A DNA stretch of 64,000 nt from Elephas maximus indicus. Its lineage: Eukaryota; Chordata; Mammalia; Proboscidea; Elephantidae. Both the position numbers and the translations under genes were made by a program. The stretch covers positions 51,673,093 through 51,737,092 of the forward strand of contig NC_064821.1 in assembly GCF_024166365.1 (NCBI RefSeq). The letters are read 5' to 3'. Positions 11,001 through 26,000 of this stretch are shown here, one piece after another; the first letter of the stretch is position 1, and each line of letters begins with the position of its first letter. The notes beneath the pieces were generated by a model. It did not search any database, was not told the DNA's origin, and saw only the letters and a program-made list of their open reading frames with translations.

Positions 11001-14000
11001 TCAAGGGGCGGGTACTTCTCAGAATGGTGGTACATGTTAATTAGGTTGTGCTCGCATCTGGAATCCAAGATGGAACCCGCTGTCATTCAAGATGGAGTCC
11101 TCTTGGCAGCCCTTGGCATCACTTATGGGATGTAGCACAAGCCACTGATCTTTGGCACTACATCACCATCTTCAGAGGGCTAAGGAGAGTTAAAGAGTGG
11201 TCACACTTTATTCTTCTGCGTATGCAGGAGCCTGTAAAGGGGGAAGGGACTAGAAAAACACTAAGAAAGAGAGTAATTCATGTGTTGTTTCAGCTTTATC
11301 TCATGTTAATAGGATGTGGTTCCTGTTTACCCAACTTCTAGATGGTAATCTTTTTTTTTTCTTTTTTAATTTTTTTTATGCTTTAAGTGAAAGTTTACAA
11401 ATCAAGTCAGTCTCTCACACAAAAACTTACATACACCTTGCTTCATACTCCCAGTTGCTCTCCCCCTAATGAGACAGCCCGTTCCCTCCCTCCACTCTCT
11501 CTTTTCGTGTCCATTGCACCAGCTTCTAACCTGCTCTACCCTCTCATCTCCCCTCCAGGCAGGAGATGCCAACTAGATGGTAATCGTTTAACAGCTGTCT
11601 TGTTCTGCCAGCACAGTTAACCCTATCTGTCTCAATAACACAAATACCACAAGTGGATTGCTTTAACCAAGAGAAATTTATGTTCTCACAGTCTGGTATG
11701 TTACAAGTCCAAATTCAGGGTGTCGGCTCCAGGGGAAGGTTTTCTCTCTCTGACCGCTCTGGAGGAAGGTCCTTGTCCTCAATCTTCCCCTGGTTCAGGA
11801 GCTTCTCAGGCACATGGACACTGGACGTGGTCTGCTCCTGGTGCTGCCTTCGTGGTGGTATGAGGTCCCCAACTCTCTGCTCACTTCCCTTTCCTTTTAT
11901 CTCTTCAGAGAGAAAAGGTGGTACAGGCCACACCCCAGAGAAACTCCCTTTACATTGGATCAGGGAAGTGACCTGAGTAAGGGTGGTGTTATAATCCCAC
12001 CCTAATTCTCTTAACATAAAATTTTAATCACAAAATGGAGGACAACACAGACTACTGGGAATCATGGCCTAACTGAGTTAATAATACACACATTTTGGCG
12101 GGGGGGGGGGGGGACATAATCCATGACAATATACCTGTAAAATGTGAACATGTATTTTAAAAAATACAGCCACAAGGGCCAACCACAGTTTTTATTTTCA
12201 TAGCACTTGTCAGGTTTTTACTGTAGTAGATCCAGAGGTAGAGGGACATCTTACTAGATAAGACTAATGGCATTTGGAAGGCTTCTTCAGTAACATTCTG
12301 ATGGATACCATTGTGGAGGAACTTGAGTTGATTTGTTTTATTGAAATCTCAGGGTATTTGTTTTGCTATATATGTTTCTGGTTGTAGCTTTCCCTATAAT
12401 AAGCATAGTCTTTAGCCATCTGGTTGTTAGTCATTCTGCTCCTTTCATATCAAACTCCTTTGAGCTGCCATGTATCAGTACTAGCAACTTTACACTCTCA
12501 TGTGATACCAAGGCAGACCCACCTTCATAATGTAGCAACCTGTTCCTCTTGCTACTGACTCTTTTATCCTCTGATGTGTCATGACTTGTTGCTTCCGTAT
12601 TAAAGAACCTCTGGGCATTGGCTTGAGAGGTCAGAGTTAAAGACATGAAGCCTTTGATCCTGGGTTCACAAAGTCAGAAGTCTTTCTAGTTCTTCTTGAA
12701 ACCCTGAGATGGACTTAGGAGAGTAGAATAGTGGGACTCTGGTTGTTTTTTCTTAGCCAGCGTAAGTCAAAGTAGGATGTATGAAATAGCAATAGCAAAC
12801 ATGCGAAAACCATGTACCCCTAAATAAATGTTGTCTTTCAAAGTAATTTTCTGATCTATATGCATATTCAGGAGCCCTGGTGGTGCAGTGAGTAAGCACT
12901 CGACTGCCACCTGAAAGGTCAGTGGTTCGAACCCATGGGCCACTCTGTGGGAGAAAGATGTGGCAGTCTGTTTCCTTAAAGATTTACAGCCTTGGAAACC
13001 CTCTGGGGAAGTTCTAGTCTGTCCTATAGGGTTGCTGTGAGTCAAAATTGACCCAACAGCAGGGGGTTTGGTTTTTGTTTTGTACGCCGATCCAACTGAG
13101 TATCACTGACAACAATTACGGAATTTTCTTTCCGAAACTGCCTTCAGGAAGAGTTTAGCAGTTACTCATACAACACAGCATTAGTCCTATTTGATCCTGG
13201 GGCAGTCTTCCTTGATCTCACATCTTTTTCTACATCCTTTTCCCTCTTTGTTTTACTTTACTCTCTCTCCCTTCCCTTGTTCTTTGGAGGGTGGAGGGAC
13301 CAGGCTGGAACAGGGAGTGCCTTGAAAGCCAGAGTGACTAGCAGTTCACTCATGCATTGCTGGCTGGTAACACAGTGCCCTTCCCAGCCATGGTAACTGC
13401 AGTGGGGACATAGATCCTTTCAGGAGAAGTGCCTGTCATGCCCCCAGGATTGAGCGTGTTTGACGGACCTCTTATTCTTCACAGGTGGGTCTCTTTGTGG
13501 ATTTTTTTGTGCGACTCTTCACCCAGCTCAAGTTTGGAGTGGTACAAACATGTATCCTTTTCACGGTGCCTGGTGTTCCCGAATATCAGTGGCAGCCGAG
13601 ATTGCTCTGTTATCCAGAAATGGTTTTCACAGTAAACGTGATCTTTGAAGGGTTATTCTTATTAGCCATTCAGCTTTATGGTTTCTAATTATCGTTGGGA
13701 GACACAAAAGGAAGATCTTAATATAGAGAGATATGCTCATGTTCATGGTCAGCAAGGCACAAATACCATAAAGAAGCCTGTTCTCCCCAGTCAACCTATA
13801 AATTCAATGTAGTTCCAATAATAATAATAATAAAAATCCCAATAGATTTATCATAGGGCTTGAAAATTCTCTTTCCAATTTGTATGGAAGAGTAAAGGGC
13901 CAAAAGTACAATTTGGAACAAAAAGCAGGTGGACTTACCCTACTGGATGTCAGGACTTAAGAAAATTTAAGATCTAGTACCTGAAACAGGAGTACCCAGT

Positions 14001-17000
14001 TATCCCAGTGGAGAAACAGAGGAGCAGAGGCTGGCCCAGACAGACATAGACATGTGGTGAATGACAGAGCTAGTGTTATCAATCCGCGAGGAAGGGACGG
14101 GTTAGTCAGTACAAGATGCCTGGACATTTGTTTACCCGTATGGAAAAATAGAAAAGTAGATTCCTACTTCGTACTGTAAATAAAGATAAATTCCAGATGG
14201 ACTGAAGATGTAAATGGACAAAAGAAATTTTAAAGAGACTGTATGATGACAAAGGAGCCTTGGTGGCACAGTGGTTAAAGTGCTCGGCTGCTGAACAAAA
14301 GGCTGGTAGTTCGAACCCGCCAGCCACTTTTGGGGAGGAAGATGTGGCAGTCTGCTTCTGTAAAGATTGCAGCCTTGGAAACCCTGTGAGGCAGTTTTAC
14401 TCTGTCCTCAGGGTCACTAGGAGTTGGAATCGACTGGACAGCGGTGGGTTTTGGGATACGATGACAAGACTGTGGAATCATTTCTTAAAGCTCCACAAGG
14501 TAAAACTATAAAGAAAACAGTTGATAAACCTGACCACATCAAAGTGAATATTGATTATAAAAACAAAACAAAATCCTAAACAACAGCAACAACAATAAAA
14601 CACCCTAAACAAAGTGAAAAATAAGTCCCTAACCTGGATTTATTATTTGCTGTGCATATGAGAGGCCAGTAATTAGTAGCCAGAGTACAGAAAGAACTGC
14701 AACTCAGTAAGGGAAAAAACCAAACAGCCCAATAGAAAAATGAGCCGAGGGTGTGAACAGGCGATTCTCAGAAGAAGAAAACTGAATGTCCGGTAACTCC
14801 CTGGAGAAGTGCCCACCTCACTGCTAATCCTGAAGAGCAAGTGAAAACAAATAGGTAGGTGTGGGTTCCTGTGACTCACGAATTTCTCTTCTGCATACGT
14901 ACCCTAGAAGTGTACGAAGGCGTTCACTGCTACTTTGTGGTGGCAGAAAGTTGGAATCAAACTAAAGGGGAGATTGGAAAAATTATAGTATGTTCACATA
15001 GTCTAGTTCTGTACGGAAGTTTAAGTGAATGAACCAAACCTGATGTATCAACATGACTGATTCTGAAAAACTTGATGTTGAAAGAGAGAAAAAACGAAGT
15101 TACAGAATGTATGTAAGGTACAATACCATTTGTTTTAATTATAAAAACATGAAACTATATGGATACATCTGAAAACATGCAGGGAAGGACACAGTAATTT
15201 CAGGCTAGTAGTTTCTCTCAGGAAAGGGAGGAAGGGAAACAAAGGAGTTTTTTTTGTTTGTTTTTTTATAATATCTAATGTTTTATTTTTTTAATTGACA
15301 CACAGATGGCAGGATGTGGAGGTTTGTTAAAGGTCTAGTTGTAGAGGCATGGATATTTCTTTTTGTAACGTTTCAAAGTTACAAAAAAGTAGAAGACATC
15401 TCAGACGGTTTTTAAAATACGTATATAGGAAGGACAGGCGGGTGTGTAGGAAGTAGCCAACACGCTGTAGAAGAAGAGAAGCTGCACCATTTCAGGCGAA
15501 CGCCTTTGGGTGGTGAACAGGTTTTCCTTAACCTGGCCTCTGCAGCGGTGGAAGAATGCAGCAAGAAGGGCTGCCTCGCCCTGTCCCTCCTTGAACTCTT
15601 GGGTTTTAACCTGATGTTTGTCTTCTTGGGGAGCCTTCTTGTCCTAATTGAGGTGAGGCTTCTTCGTTTGCTTATGAGGCTTCAGATTGCTGTACTCTTG
15701 TCTCCATCTCCATTTCCAGAAGGCCAGGAAGCCAAATGAGATTTAGAATATAGATTCCTGTACAAAGCGGCCTGCTGTTGACTTAAGAGAAGTTTTTGAA
15801 AGTAAAATTTTCAGCCTTTGGTGAGATTAGTGAGGAAGGAAAATCTCGGTTAGGATGGTGGTTCTCAACCTTAAATCAATATTAAAAATACTGACCAGTT
15901 AGAATCTCTGGGAGTCGGGTGCCAGCACTAATGGCTGGAAAGCTTCCAGGTGATGCTGGAACCGATTAGAAATGCAAATCTTTAGGTTCCACCTCCAAAC
16001 CTACTAAATCAGAAACTCTAAGGGTGGGGCCCAGTAGTCAGTGTTTTGATTTTTTTTTTCCTAAATTTTATTTAGTTTGTTGTTGAGAATATACACAGCA
16101 AAGCATACACCAATTCAACAGTTTCTACATGTACAATTTAGTGACATTGATTACACTTTCCCAGTTGTGCAACCAGTCTCGCCCTCCTTTTCTGAGTTGT
16201 TCCTCGCTCACTAACGTAAACTCAGTGGCCCCTAAGATTCCTGTCTAATCTTTTGAGTTGCTGTTGTCAATTTGATCCCATATAGATAGATCTTAACAGA
16301 GCATGATGCTGAAGGCAGGCCTTTTTTACTGGTTAAGCTAAACTATTGTTTGGTTTTAAGATGACTTCAGAGGGGATTTTTTGGTTTAAGGTTTAAAGAT
16401 TTTCTCGGGGCCATAGTTTCAGGGGTTTGTCTACCCTCCGCGGCTCCAGAAAGTCTAGAGAGTAGTCAGTGTTTGAACAAGCCCCCAAGGAGGAGATGCC
16501 GTTACTGCTAAACTTTGCTAGAACATGAAAATCAATGCTCCCCCTCTGGCTGTTGAGATGGTTGAGGGTGAGCTGAAGAGTTGATGGATTTTGCGCTTAT
16601 GGGTGTGCCTGCTCTCCCCGTCAGCCAGTGGCAGCAGGTTCGGGGATACCTGAGATCAAATGCTACCTGAATGGCGTGAAGGTGCCGGGAATTGTCCGTC
16701 TCCGGACCTTGATCTGCAAAGTCTTTGGAGTGTTCTTCAGTGTGGCTGGAGGTAAGGAGGGGCTTTCTGATTTTTATCCTTTAGGTATTCAAGGGATAAG
16801 AGGACAAGAAGCATTACATGTATAAATTAATTAGATTTGGATGCAAGGCCCCACACATTTTTGTTGATGAGTTTTTTTTGCAAATACAGACTCTGTGAAC
16901 ATGTTATTCACAGATCTCTTGACAAGCACATTCTGTTTTGAAGTAGACTGTCTAGTTGGTTTATTGGAGTTTGCTTTTTAGAAAAACAACTTTTGTGTAT

Positions 17001-20000
17001 TTAGAGAAGGGGTCAGCAAGCTTTTTCTGTAAATAGCCAAGAGGCAAAATCAAAGATGTTATTTAGGAGCTCTGGTGGCTGGGTGGTTAAGAGGTCAGCT
17101 GCTAAACAAAAGGTCGACAGTTTGAATCCACTAGCCACTCCTTGGGAACATTATGGCGCAGTTCTACCCTGTCCTATAGGATCGCAGTGAGTCGGAATTG
17201 ACTCGATGGCAATGGTATATACCATTTAAAAACATATCCATTTAAGAATGTAAAAACTGTTCCTAGCTCATGGGCTGTATGGAAATAGACTTGGCCTGTG
17301 AGCTATAGTGTACGGACCCTGATTTAGGGTTTAAAGAGTGTTTTCTCTTATAGCAAGATATAAACGAGCTTGTTTGGTGGGAATTTGGGTCACTGTCTTA
17401 TAAAGTTGTACATTCTATTTTGTATTCTGAAGAGAAAGGTTTACAACAGAGAATCCCTGATGGAGCAGGAGAACAGTGGGATGCAGACCTCAAATTCTCG
17501 TAAAAAGACCGGGCTTAATGGTCTTACTGAGACTTGAGGGACCCTGACAGTCATGGTCCCTGAACCCTTTGTTAGTCCAAAATTGGAACCATTCCCAAAG
17601 CCAACTCACCAGACAGGTATAAGCCTGGACTATAAGATAGACAATGATACTGGTGAGGAGTGAGTTTCTTGGCTCAAGGAGACACATGAGACATATGTGG
17701 GCAGCTCCTGTCTGGAGGGGAGATGAGAAGGCAGAGGGAAACAGGAGCTGGTTGAATGGACATGGGGTGGAGAGGAGGAATGTGCTGTCTCATTAAGGGG
17801 AGCGCAGCTAGGAGTACATAGCAAGCTGTATACAAGTTTTTGTATGAGAGACTGACTTGATTTGTAAACTTTTACCTAAAAAAGCACATTAAAAAATAAA
17901 GAATAAGGTTTACATGGCAAAGGTCTCCTGACCCAGAGGCCTTCCTGGGCTGACTGGTGGTCTTCTCCCCTGTTCCAGGGCTCTTTGTGGGGAAGGAAGG
18001 TCCCATGATCCACAGTGGAGCAGTGGTGGGAGCTGGCCTACCTCAGGTAAGGGCTGAAGTTCTCACTCCCTTGTCCACAGCCACAGAATCCTGATGTCAG
18101 TGTGGACTGGTATGAAAAATATGTGGTCGGTGTCCCAGGCGAGCAGGCAACTTGTTTGCAGAGTCTTAACAATGCCCTGCCAAATACTAGGAGCACCAAA
18201 ATGGGATATAGAGGAAGTCAGTTCAAATGAAAGTCAACGTGGCATCCTCACAGCCATTGGCACGTGCCTCCGGTTAGGGTGGCCTGGTAACAGCAGCTCA
18301 GTGCCGCCAGATCTCAAGAGGCTGGGAGCGTGGACTAAGCTGGTTTTAGGCACGGTTCTGTGTGGATTCTGTGTAAAGTAGGACAGTGGTGGTAATAGCT
18401 ACTGCTTGTGAAATGCTATGTGCCAGACTCTGTGTTAGACGCGACACATAGCTCCTTTTTTATAGCCACCCTAAGTGTTTTGTTGTTAACCATCAACCCC
18501 ATTCTCAGATGCGGAATCTGAGGCTTAGAGAAGCTAAGGAACTCTCTCAGGACTCAGGACTCCAAAGCTCCCATTATTCCTGGGCTGCATGCCTGCAAGT
18601 CCCAGTTCACTCATACCTCCCGTGCTCTGAGGGAGGGAGGAGTTGCTGTGGTTGTGATTCCTTGAGGCAAAACAGAAAAGATCCTTTCTTCCAGAGCCCA
18701 CGTTTTGGTCATCTCTCTTGCTGCTGCCTCAGCTCCTTTACGTCAACTACCAGGTCTTCCAGAAGTGAGCTGAGAGGTGGAAGGAGGCCAAGCACAAATC
18801 GGTGTCAGCATGAGAATTTGCTAAACAGATTGAAAAATGACTGTTTGGCCTCCTCGCTTATCCAGCATCTTCTAGAAGGACCACCTTTATCTCCTACAGT
18901 AGCTCCTAGTTCCTCCCGCTCTGCGATTATCCCCTTTTGTTTCTGACCTGTTGACTACATGCAAAATGCAGCTTCTGAAAAAAAAAAGAAACAGCTTCTG
19001 GAGATCCTAGAAATCTGCGGTTAGGACAAAGAATTTGCTCCCAAGGGGGTAACTTGTTTTCTCCAGGTTGCCATCCTGACCTCCTCCTGGCAGGACACCT
19101 GCCCAGGTGTGCTCAAGCAGAGGGGACTCCAGGTGCTGTGGTCTCCTGCATCTCTGGGCCTTGTAGGCCCCTCTCTGACTTCATTTCCTCTTGTTCTAGT
19201 TCCAGAGCATCTCCTTCCAGAAGATCCAGTTTAACTTCCCCTATTTCCGAAGTGACAGGTATGGAAGGGTTAGGAATTGGGTTTTATTAAAAAGCAAAGT
19301 GTTAATTTACTGCGGGTCAGACTTGATACTTTCTCCAGCCTGGCCGGTATAGGCAGGCCGTATGAAGCCCAACCATTAGAAAAGAAGAGGCTTTGAGTTA
19401 CTTTTCTGAAAATGAGAAGTCAGAGGACCAAGCTGGCATCACGATTTGTATTTTATCATGACATGAGGCCTAGAAGTATCTCAGACAGTGATGCCAAGAT
19501 CGAAAACACAACAAAGAACGTCCATGGGCATATTATTAGGAATGTGTTTTGTATTCCAGAACGATTTAATTGGTTCAGCTGCCTTGCTAGGTTGGAATTG
19601 GCTATTCTCAGTAGACTTTTCTAGCCCTGTGGGCTTTGTGTGTGTTATTCAACCTGCACACCTGGCAAGGCCGTTGGAGTCAGGCGCTCAGGTTCAGAGG
19701 TAAGAGTCCACCTTCTCGTCTTTATTCAGCATGTCATTGCACAGCTGCCCCTCTGGGTGTAACCAGCACGTGGACATTTTCACTGATGCTATGGTTTTCT
19801 GGAAGGAATGTGGGTCAGTAGTGACTATAGAAATCTCTGGCCTGCCTCCTGAAATAGCGGCTGAGACGTGATCTGGATTCCGTGTTCGCAGAGGAGGATG
19901 ATGCTTGAGATGTCCCCCAGGCAGAGGAGCCCCCACCTGGAGGAACCTGCCTGGGGAGGGTGTTTGGCTGATAGGGGAATTATATTTGCTGCCGAGGCCG

Positions 20001-23000
20001 CCTTACAGAGAGCTGCCTCTTCTCAAACCCAAGTGCTCATAGGTCATGAGATAATATGCTTGGGTAAGCAAGTAGAAAACTGACTTTCGTGGCCAGAAGG
20101 CTCTTTCTCTGATAAATGCTGTCCCTTCCTTCTCTCCTTAGAGACAAGCGAGACTTCGTATCAGCTGGAGCGGCTGCCGGAGTTGCTGCAGCTTTTGGAG
20201 CCCCAATTGGGGGCACCTTGTTCAGTCTGGAGGAAGGCTCATCCTTTTGGAACCAAGGGCTCACATGGAAAGTGGTGAGGAGGCGTTCAGTGGGCACCTT
20301 GTTTGAAACTTCATTAAACCCCAAAATTAAACTGGACATCTCTCACTCAACACATTTAACAATATCTTTGATGAGACTAGGAGGATTGGCTCTGTCAGAA
20401 ACTCCTATGTTCTAGATACCCATAAGGAGCCCTGACAGCACAACTGTTAAGCGCTTGGCTAGTAACCAAAACGTTGGCGGTTCAAACCCACCCAGCGATT
20501 CTGTGGGAGAAAGACCTGGTAGTTTGCTTCCATAAAAATTATAGCCTAGAAAACCCTATGGGGCAGTACTACTCTGTCTTATAGGGTCACTGTGAGTCAG
20601 AATTGATGTAACAGTGCCTAATAACAATAATAGGTACACGTAACCCCTGAACTATAGACGTGAGGATTGTTGTTGTGTACCGTCAAGTCTATTCTGGCTC
20701 ATAGTGACCCTGTATGACAGTAAAACTGCTGTGCCCGTAGGGTTTCCAAGACTGTAACCTTTACAGGAGTAGATTGCCAGGTCTTTCCCTGCAGAGCCAA
20801 TGGGTGGGCTCGAACCACGAACTTTTTGGTTAGCAGCTGAGTGCTTAACCATTGTGCCACCAGGACTCCTTGACGTGAGGATTAGTGGCACATTTTAAAA
20901 ACTTTTGAAAAATACTTTTCATATTAATACACTCCCATCACCCAAACAATAATCCCAAATCAAACTGCTGTTCTCGTTGGCAAACAATCTGGCATTAAAC
21001 CTGAAACTGGCTCAGTCCTGAGGCAGGAGGTGGTAGAGCCAGGCCTTGAACTTGAGTCTCCTGCCTCAGAGTAGAGCGATCTGCCCTTTGTGTTTACTGT
21101 CCTTTTCTGGCGCAGGGTCTGATCTAGAGTAGGCTCTCAATAAGTGTTTATTGGCTATTTGAATGAAAACTCTTCATAGCCTGATTTAAGTTGCTCAACT
21201 TGGAGTATTTACTGTAGCAGTTACCAGATCCCTGTATCCAAACCTAGAGTCTTCAGGTTTCTGTGTAAAATTTTAGGTTTTAAGAGCAAGTGTCAGGGGA
21301 GAAGTAGGACTTGTCACTATTGAGTTTCCTTGTTTTTGTCCCCTGTCCTCCAGCTCTTTTGTTCCATGTCTGCCACCTTCACCCTCAACTTCTTTCGCTC
21401 TGGAATTCAGTTTGGAAGTTGGGGTTCCTTCCAGCTCCCTGGATTGCTGAACTTTGGCGAGTTTAAGGTATGCTTTGTCCTTTCCCCCAGGACCCTCTTC
21501 AGTAAAGCCCCAAAGAGAATTGATCAGAAGGGCGGGTTCCGCTTCACATGGGGCTATCTCTGCCCCTGTAGTCTCTTTGCTGTGCGTTCCTGGTGGTCGG
21601 TGTGGGCAGGTTCCCTCCCTGACTCAGAGAGAGAAGGTAGTGCTGCTCTCGTTTCTGTCTCCTCTCCTGCCCTTCCCTGTTCTCATGGGCTCTGTGGTTT
21701 CTTTCTTCCTCCCTTTCCCCTTCTCTCAGTGCTCTGACTCTGATAAAAAATGTCATCTCTGGACAGCTATGGATTTGGGTTTCTTCGTCGTCATGGGGGT
21801 CATTGGGGGCCTCCTGGGAGCCACATTCAACTGTCTGAACAAGAGGCTTGCAAAGTACCGTATGCGAAACGTGCATCCGAAACCTAAGCTTGTCAGGTAC
21901 CTGTGCAGTCGCCTCCGCCAGCTTGCTGGGGCTCCCTGAGCTTCGCGTGAGCAGGGCCATCTCCAAGACAATTGTGTGAGCAGACCCTGCTCTCTGATTT
22001 CACGTCTAAGACCGAGAATATAAACAGGGTTATAAATCTGCTCTGTCAGGCCAAAAAGCTGAGTCTGAGGTTAATTTATACCTCAGTTCCTGGTTGAATC
22101 CCAGCTTCCCTTGACTTGTGCTAAGACACGTGACAAAGTCCAAAGGGTCAGTGTGGCCCTGCTACAGGCACTCTCTCGTGTCCAAAGACTCTGTTGCCCC
22201 GAGGCTTACCTTTAACGCCACTCCGTTCCTCGGAGGGAGATGATGTGGATACAGCAGCCCACTTTACTGACTGCGTTTTTATGTACAAATTGTGGGAACA
22301 CAGCTAGTTGCTGATAAATTCTTCACATGTGTTGAGTGAATAGGAGCTGCTCGTGAGTGCACTTGGGGGTCATGAGGGTTGGGGGTCATGTGTTCCTGAG
22401 ACCAGGGTGTCTTTGTTTCCATGTAATAACAGCTGTGCTCTGTTTCCTAGGGTCTTAGAGAGCCTATTGGTGTCTCTGGTAACCACTGTGGTGGTATTTA
22501 TGGCCTCGATGGTGCTAGGAGAATGCCGACAGATGTCTTCTTCGAGTCAAATTGGTAATGACTCATTTCAGCCCCAGGTAAACCCCACTACAGCTGCTTC
22601 CTTTATCATACACCCGCAAAGAAGAAGAATTCAGGAATGTATGGCTTGCCTCTGTTTAGAGCTAGTAGATCCATTGGGGCCATTGTTTCATGCCCATTGA
22701 TTCCTAAGAGATACAGGAATATGTAATACCTTCTTGCCCAAAACAGTATGTGCACCAGATTGCCTCTGTCTCCTCCACATTTGTAAACAGCACTGGCCAC
22801 CGCTGACTGTCCGCTTCTTTCCCGAGGCCTATTTTAACCCTCCCACCTCACCAGGCCTGAAAGGTGCTTTATAATTGTCAGAGTCACCCCTAAGACGGGG
22901 AGAAAGGGGATGTCTGCCACAGGGTGAATGACCACCCTAACTCTTAAGCATCTTAGAGCTCTTACTGGGTCATCGCCTTTACTAAGTTATGCATCTTTCT

Positions 23001-26000
23001 TTTTAATCACCCAGGTTCAACAGTTATCAGTGTGTGTGTGTGTGTGTGTGTATACATATGTATATTTTTTTTCTTTTAAGCATGCATTTGTCTTGTGTTT
23101 TTCCTTTTCTCTTCTTAGGGTTATGTGGTATTTCCCAGAACCTTTCCCTGAAAGAGCAGGGTCAGTGAGGTAGCTGGTGGAGCTTACTGTACCCTAGGTT
23201 TTTTGGTTCAACCCAGTGAGTCTAAGAGCTAGACTGTGGTCAGACAGATTTGTGGCTCTGGCCTGCTAGGGTGGAGCCTGGTGACTATTCTCTTAATGCT
23301 TCTGTTTTCTCTTGAGTTTGCTGTTATAGTCCTTTTCATTGCTTCCAAGTACCCACTTGAATCTTCTGAGCCCCTTTGGGACCTTCGTTGTGGGTCTCTC
23401 AGTCCCCATGGGCCTCTTCAGTGTCCCAGGAACGGTTCAACAATAGCTAGAGTGTACTAGACCAGGGGTCAGCAAACTACAACCTACGGGCCATATCTGG
23501 CCCTTAGCAGTTGCTTGTTTTTCTGTGACCCCCAAGCTAAAAACTGTTTTTACATTCTTAAAGCATTTTTTTTAAAAAAGCAAAGAATAATACATATGAT
23601 AGAGACCTTATGTGACCCACACATATGAAGTATTTACTATCTGACTCTTTACAGAAAGTGTGCCAACCCTTCTTTATCATTACTAGTTATTCCCCAAGAC
23701 CATAATTACCAGACCAGTATTTTCCAAAATGTGATCTATGATTCATAAACACAAAAGTTTCCTTTGTTCAAATGGATTGTTGTTAGGTGCTGTCAAGTTG
23801 GTTTTGACTCACAGCAACCCCATGTAACAGAGTAGAACTGCCCTACAGGGTTTTCTAGGCTGTAATCTTAGCCCTGGTGGTGTCGTGCTTAAGAGCTTGG
23901 CTCTTAACCAAAAGGTCGGCAGTTCCAATCCACCAGCCAGCCACTCCCTGGAAACCCTACAGGGCAATTTTACTCCGTCATATAGGATTGCTGTGAGTCA
24001 GAATCGACTCAACGGCAGCGGATTTGGATTTGGGAATCTTTACGGAAGCAGATCCCCAGGCCTTTCTTCTGCGGAGCTGCCAGGTAAGTTCAAATCGCCA
24101 ACCTTTTGCTTAGCAGCCGAGCACTTAACTATTTGCGCCTTAAGTTTCTTTAGTACAGGATTTCTTAGGACCTTTAATAGTTTATTAATAATGGTGAATA
24201 ATAATTATAGTCCCACTAGACAACGTGGAATGTTTGTTATGTGCCAGATATTCCACTGAGCATGTTATGTATGTGATTTCATTTAAGTCTTACTACAACC
24301 GCGTTGGCTAGTAGCAATATCCCCATTTTAGAGATGAGAAAACTGCGACAAAGTAGTCTTTTTTTTTTTAATTATTGAACTTTAGATGAAGGTTTATAGA
24401 ACAAGCTAGCTTCTTATTAAACAGTACACATATTATTTTGTGACAGTGGTTACAACCCTACTACATGTCGGCACTCTCCTGTCTCAACCCTAGGTTCCCT
24501 AATGTCAGCTTTTCTGTCCCCTTCTGCCTTCTAGTTCTTGCCTCTAGGCTAGTGTGCCCTTTTAGTCTAGTTTCGTTTTATGGATGTGTCTGTGGCTGAA
24601 GGGTGAACCTCAGGAGTGACTTCATTACTGAGCTGAAAGGGTGTCCAGGGGCCATACTCTCGGGGTTTCTGCAGTCTCTGTCAGGCCAGTAAGCCTGGCC
24701 TTTTTTTGTGAGTTAGAATTTTGTTCTGCATTTTTCTCCAGCTCTGTCCTGGACCCTCTGTTATGATCCCTGTCAGAACAGTCAGTGGTGGTAGCCAGGC
24801 ACTATCTAGTTGTGCTGGACTGAGTCTGGCAGAGGCTGTGGTAGTTGTGGTCTGTTAGTCCTTTGGACTCATCTTTCCCTTGTGTCTTTAGTTGTCTTCA
24901 TTCTCTCTTGCTCCTGACAGGGTGGCAAAGTATGGTCTTGACCAAGCTCACTTAGCTGGTGACATAGCCGGGTTTTGAGTGAGGCAGTATGGTTCTAAGT
25001 CCAGACTTTTAACCACTATGCTGTACTTTTTGATCTACATATAACATGATATGAATTTTTTTAGCATAAGGTAGGTATTCTGTAGATGAAGAAAAAAGCT
25101 TCACAGAATACCTTACCCAAGGTCACTAGTGAGGGGCAGAGTCAGAAATCTGTCTGATGGTAGAGCCTGGGCTCTGCTTTTAGCAGATACACTGGTTTCC
25201 AAGAAGAACTCCACACTGCTCAGTGCATTTGGCAGTAGGGTTCTTTCCAGACTGCCTTCTGGTCCTCCAGACATAGTTTGGGAGACACTGCATGTGTTGG
25301 TTGTTAAGCTATCCTCTCAGGTCCAAACCCTCCCTCCCTGCTCCACTTTGTGATGCTGGATCCAGACTCTCTACACATTTCTGCTTTGCCAGCTGCTACC
25401 TGCAGGTTCTGACAATAAGGGGTGCTGTCCTGTTTCCTGTGGCAGCCTTCAGGCAGCTCCATTGCCCAGCCAGGTTCATCTGATAGGATTTACAAACCCA
25501 TCGCCTCTGATGTCCAGATAAGGGCATCCCTACAGTGTCATCAATAGGATTGAATCCAGAAGAAAATCCATATCCATAATTAATCTTTTTAGCAACACTC
25601 CCTATTTGCATGCACAGTGATAGGTGTAAAGAACAGCCCCTCTACTATTGCACAGCATCAATTAGAAAACAGAAACAGATGTCGTACTCCAAACACCCTT
25701 ACCCTGTGATAAGCCAGGCCATAGCAGCATCTCATCTTCCCACACCAAGTGGTGGAGAGAACAGGAGATCTGCTTTATGTATAATGTCCTTTTTTCCCGG
25801 TGTTGGTTCTCTTCAGCCAGAGAGCATCAGGGGCAGAGATTGGAGTTGTCATCCAGGCCTCGTGCTGAGGCTGGTTTTCTTTTGCAGCAAATTCACCATG
25901 GAGGGTTTTTCCATTTGAAGCCAAAGTTGGGGCTTTAGGTCAAGCAGTGCCCTGGGCTCTCCTCTCCAGACCCCTATCAACTCCTACCTGCCTCATCTTC

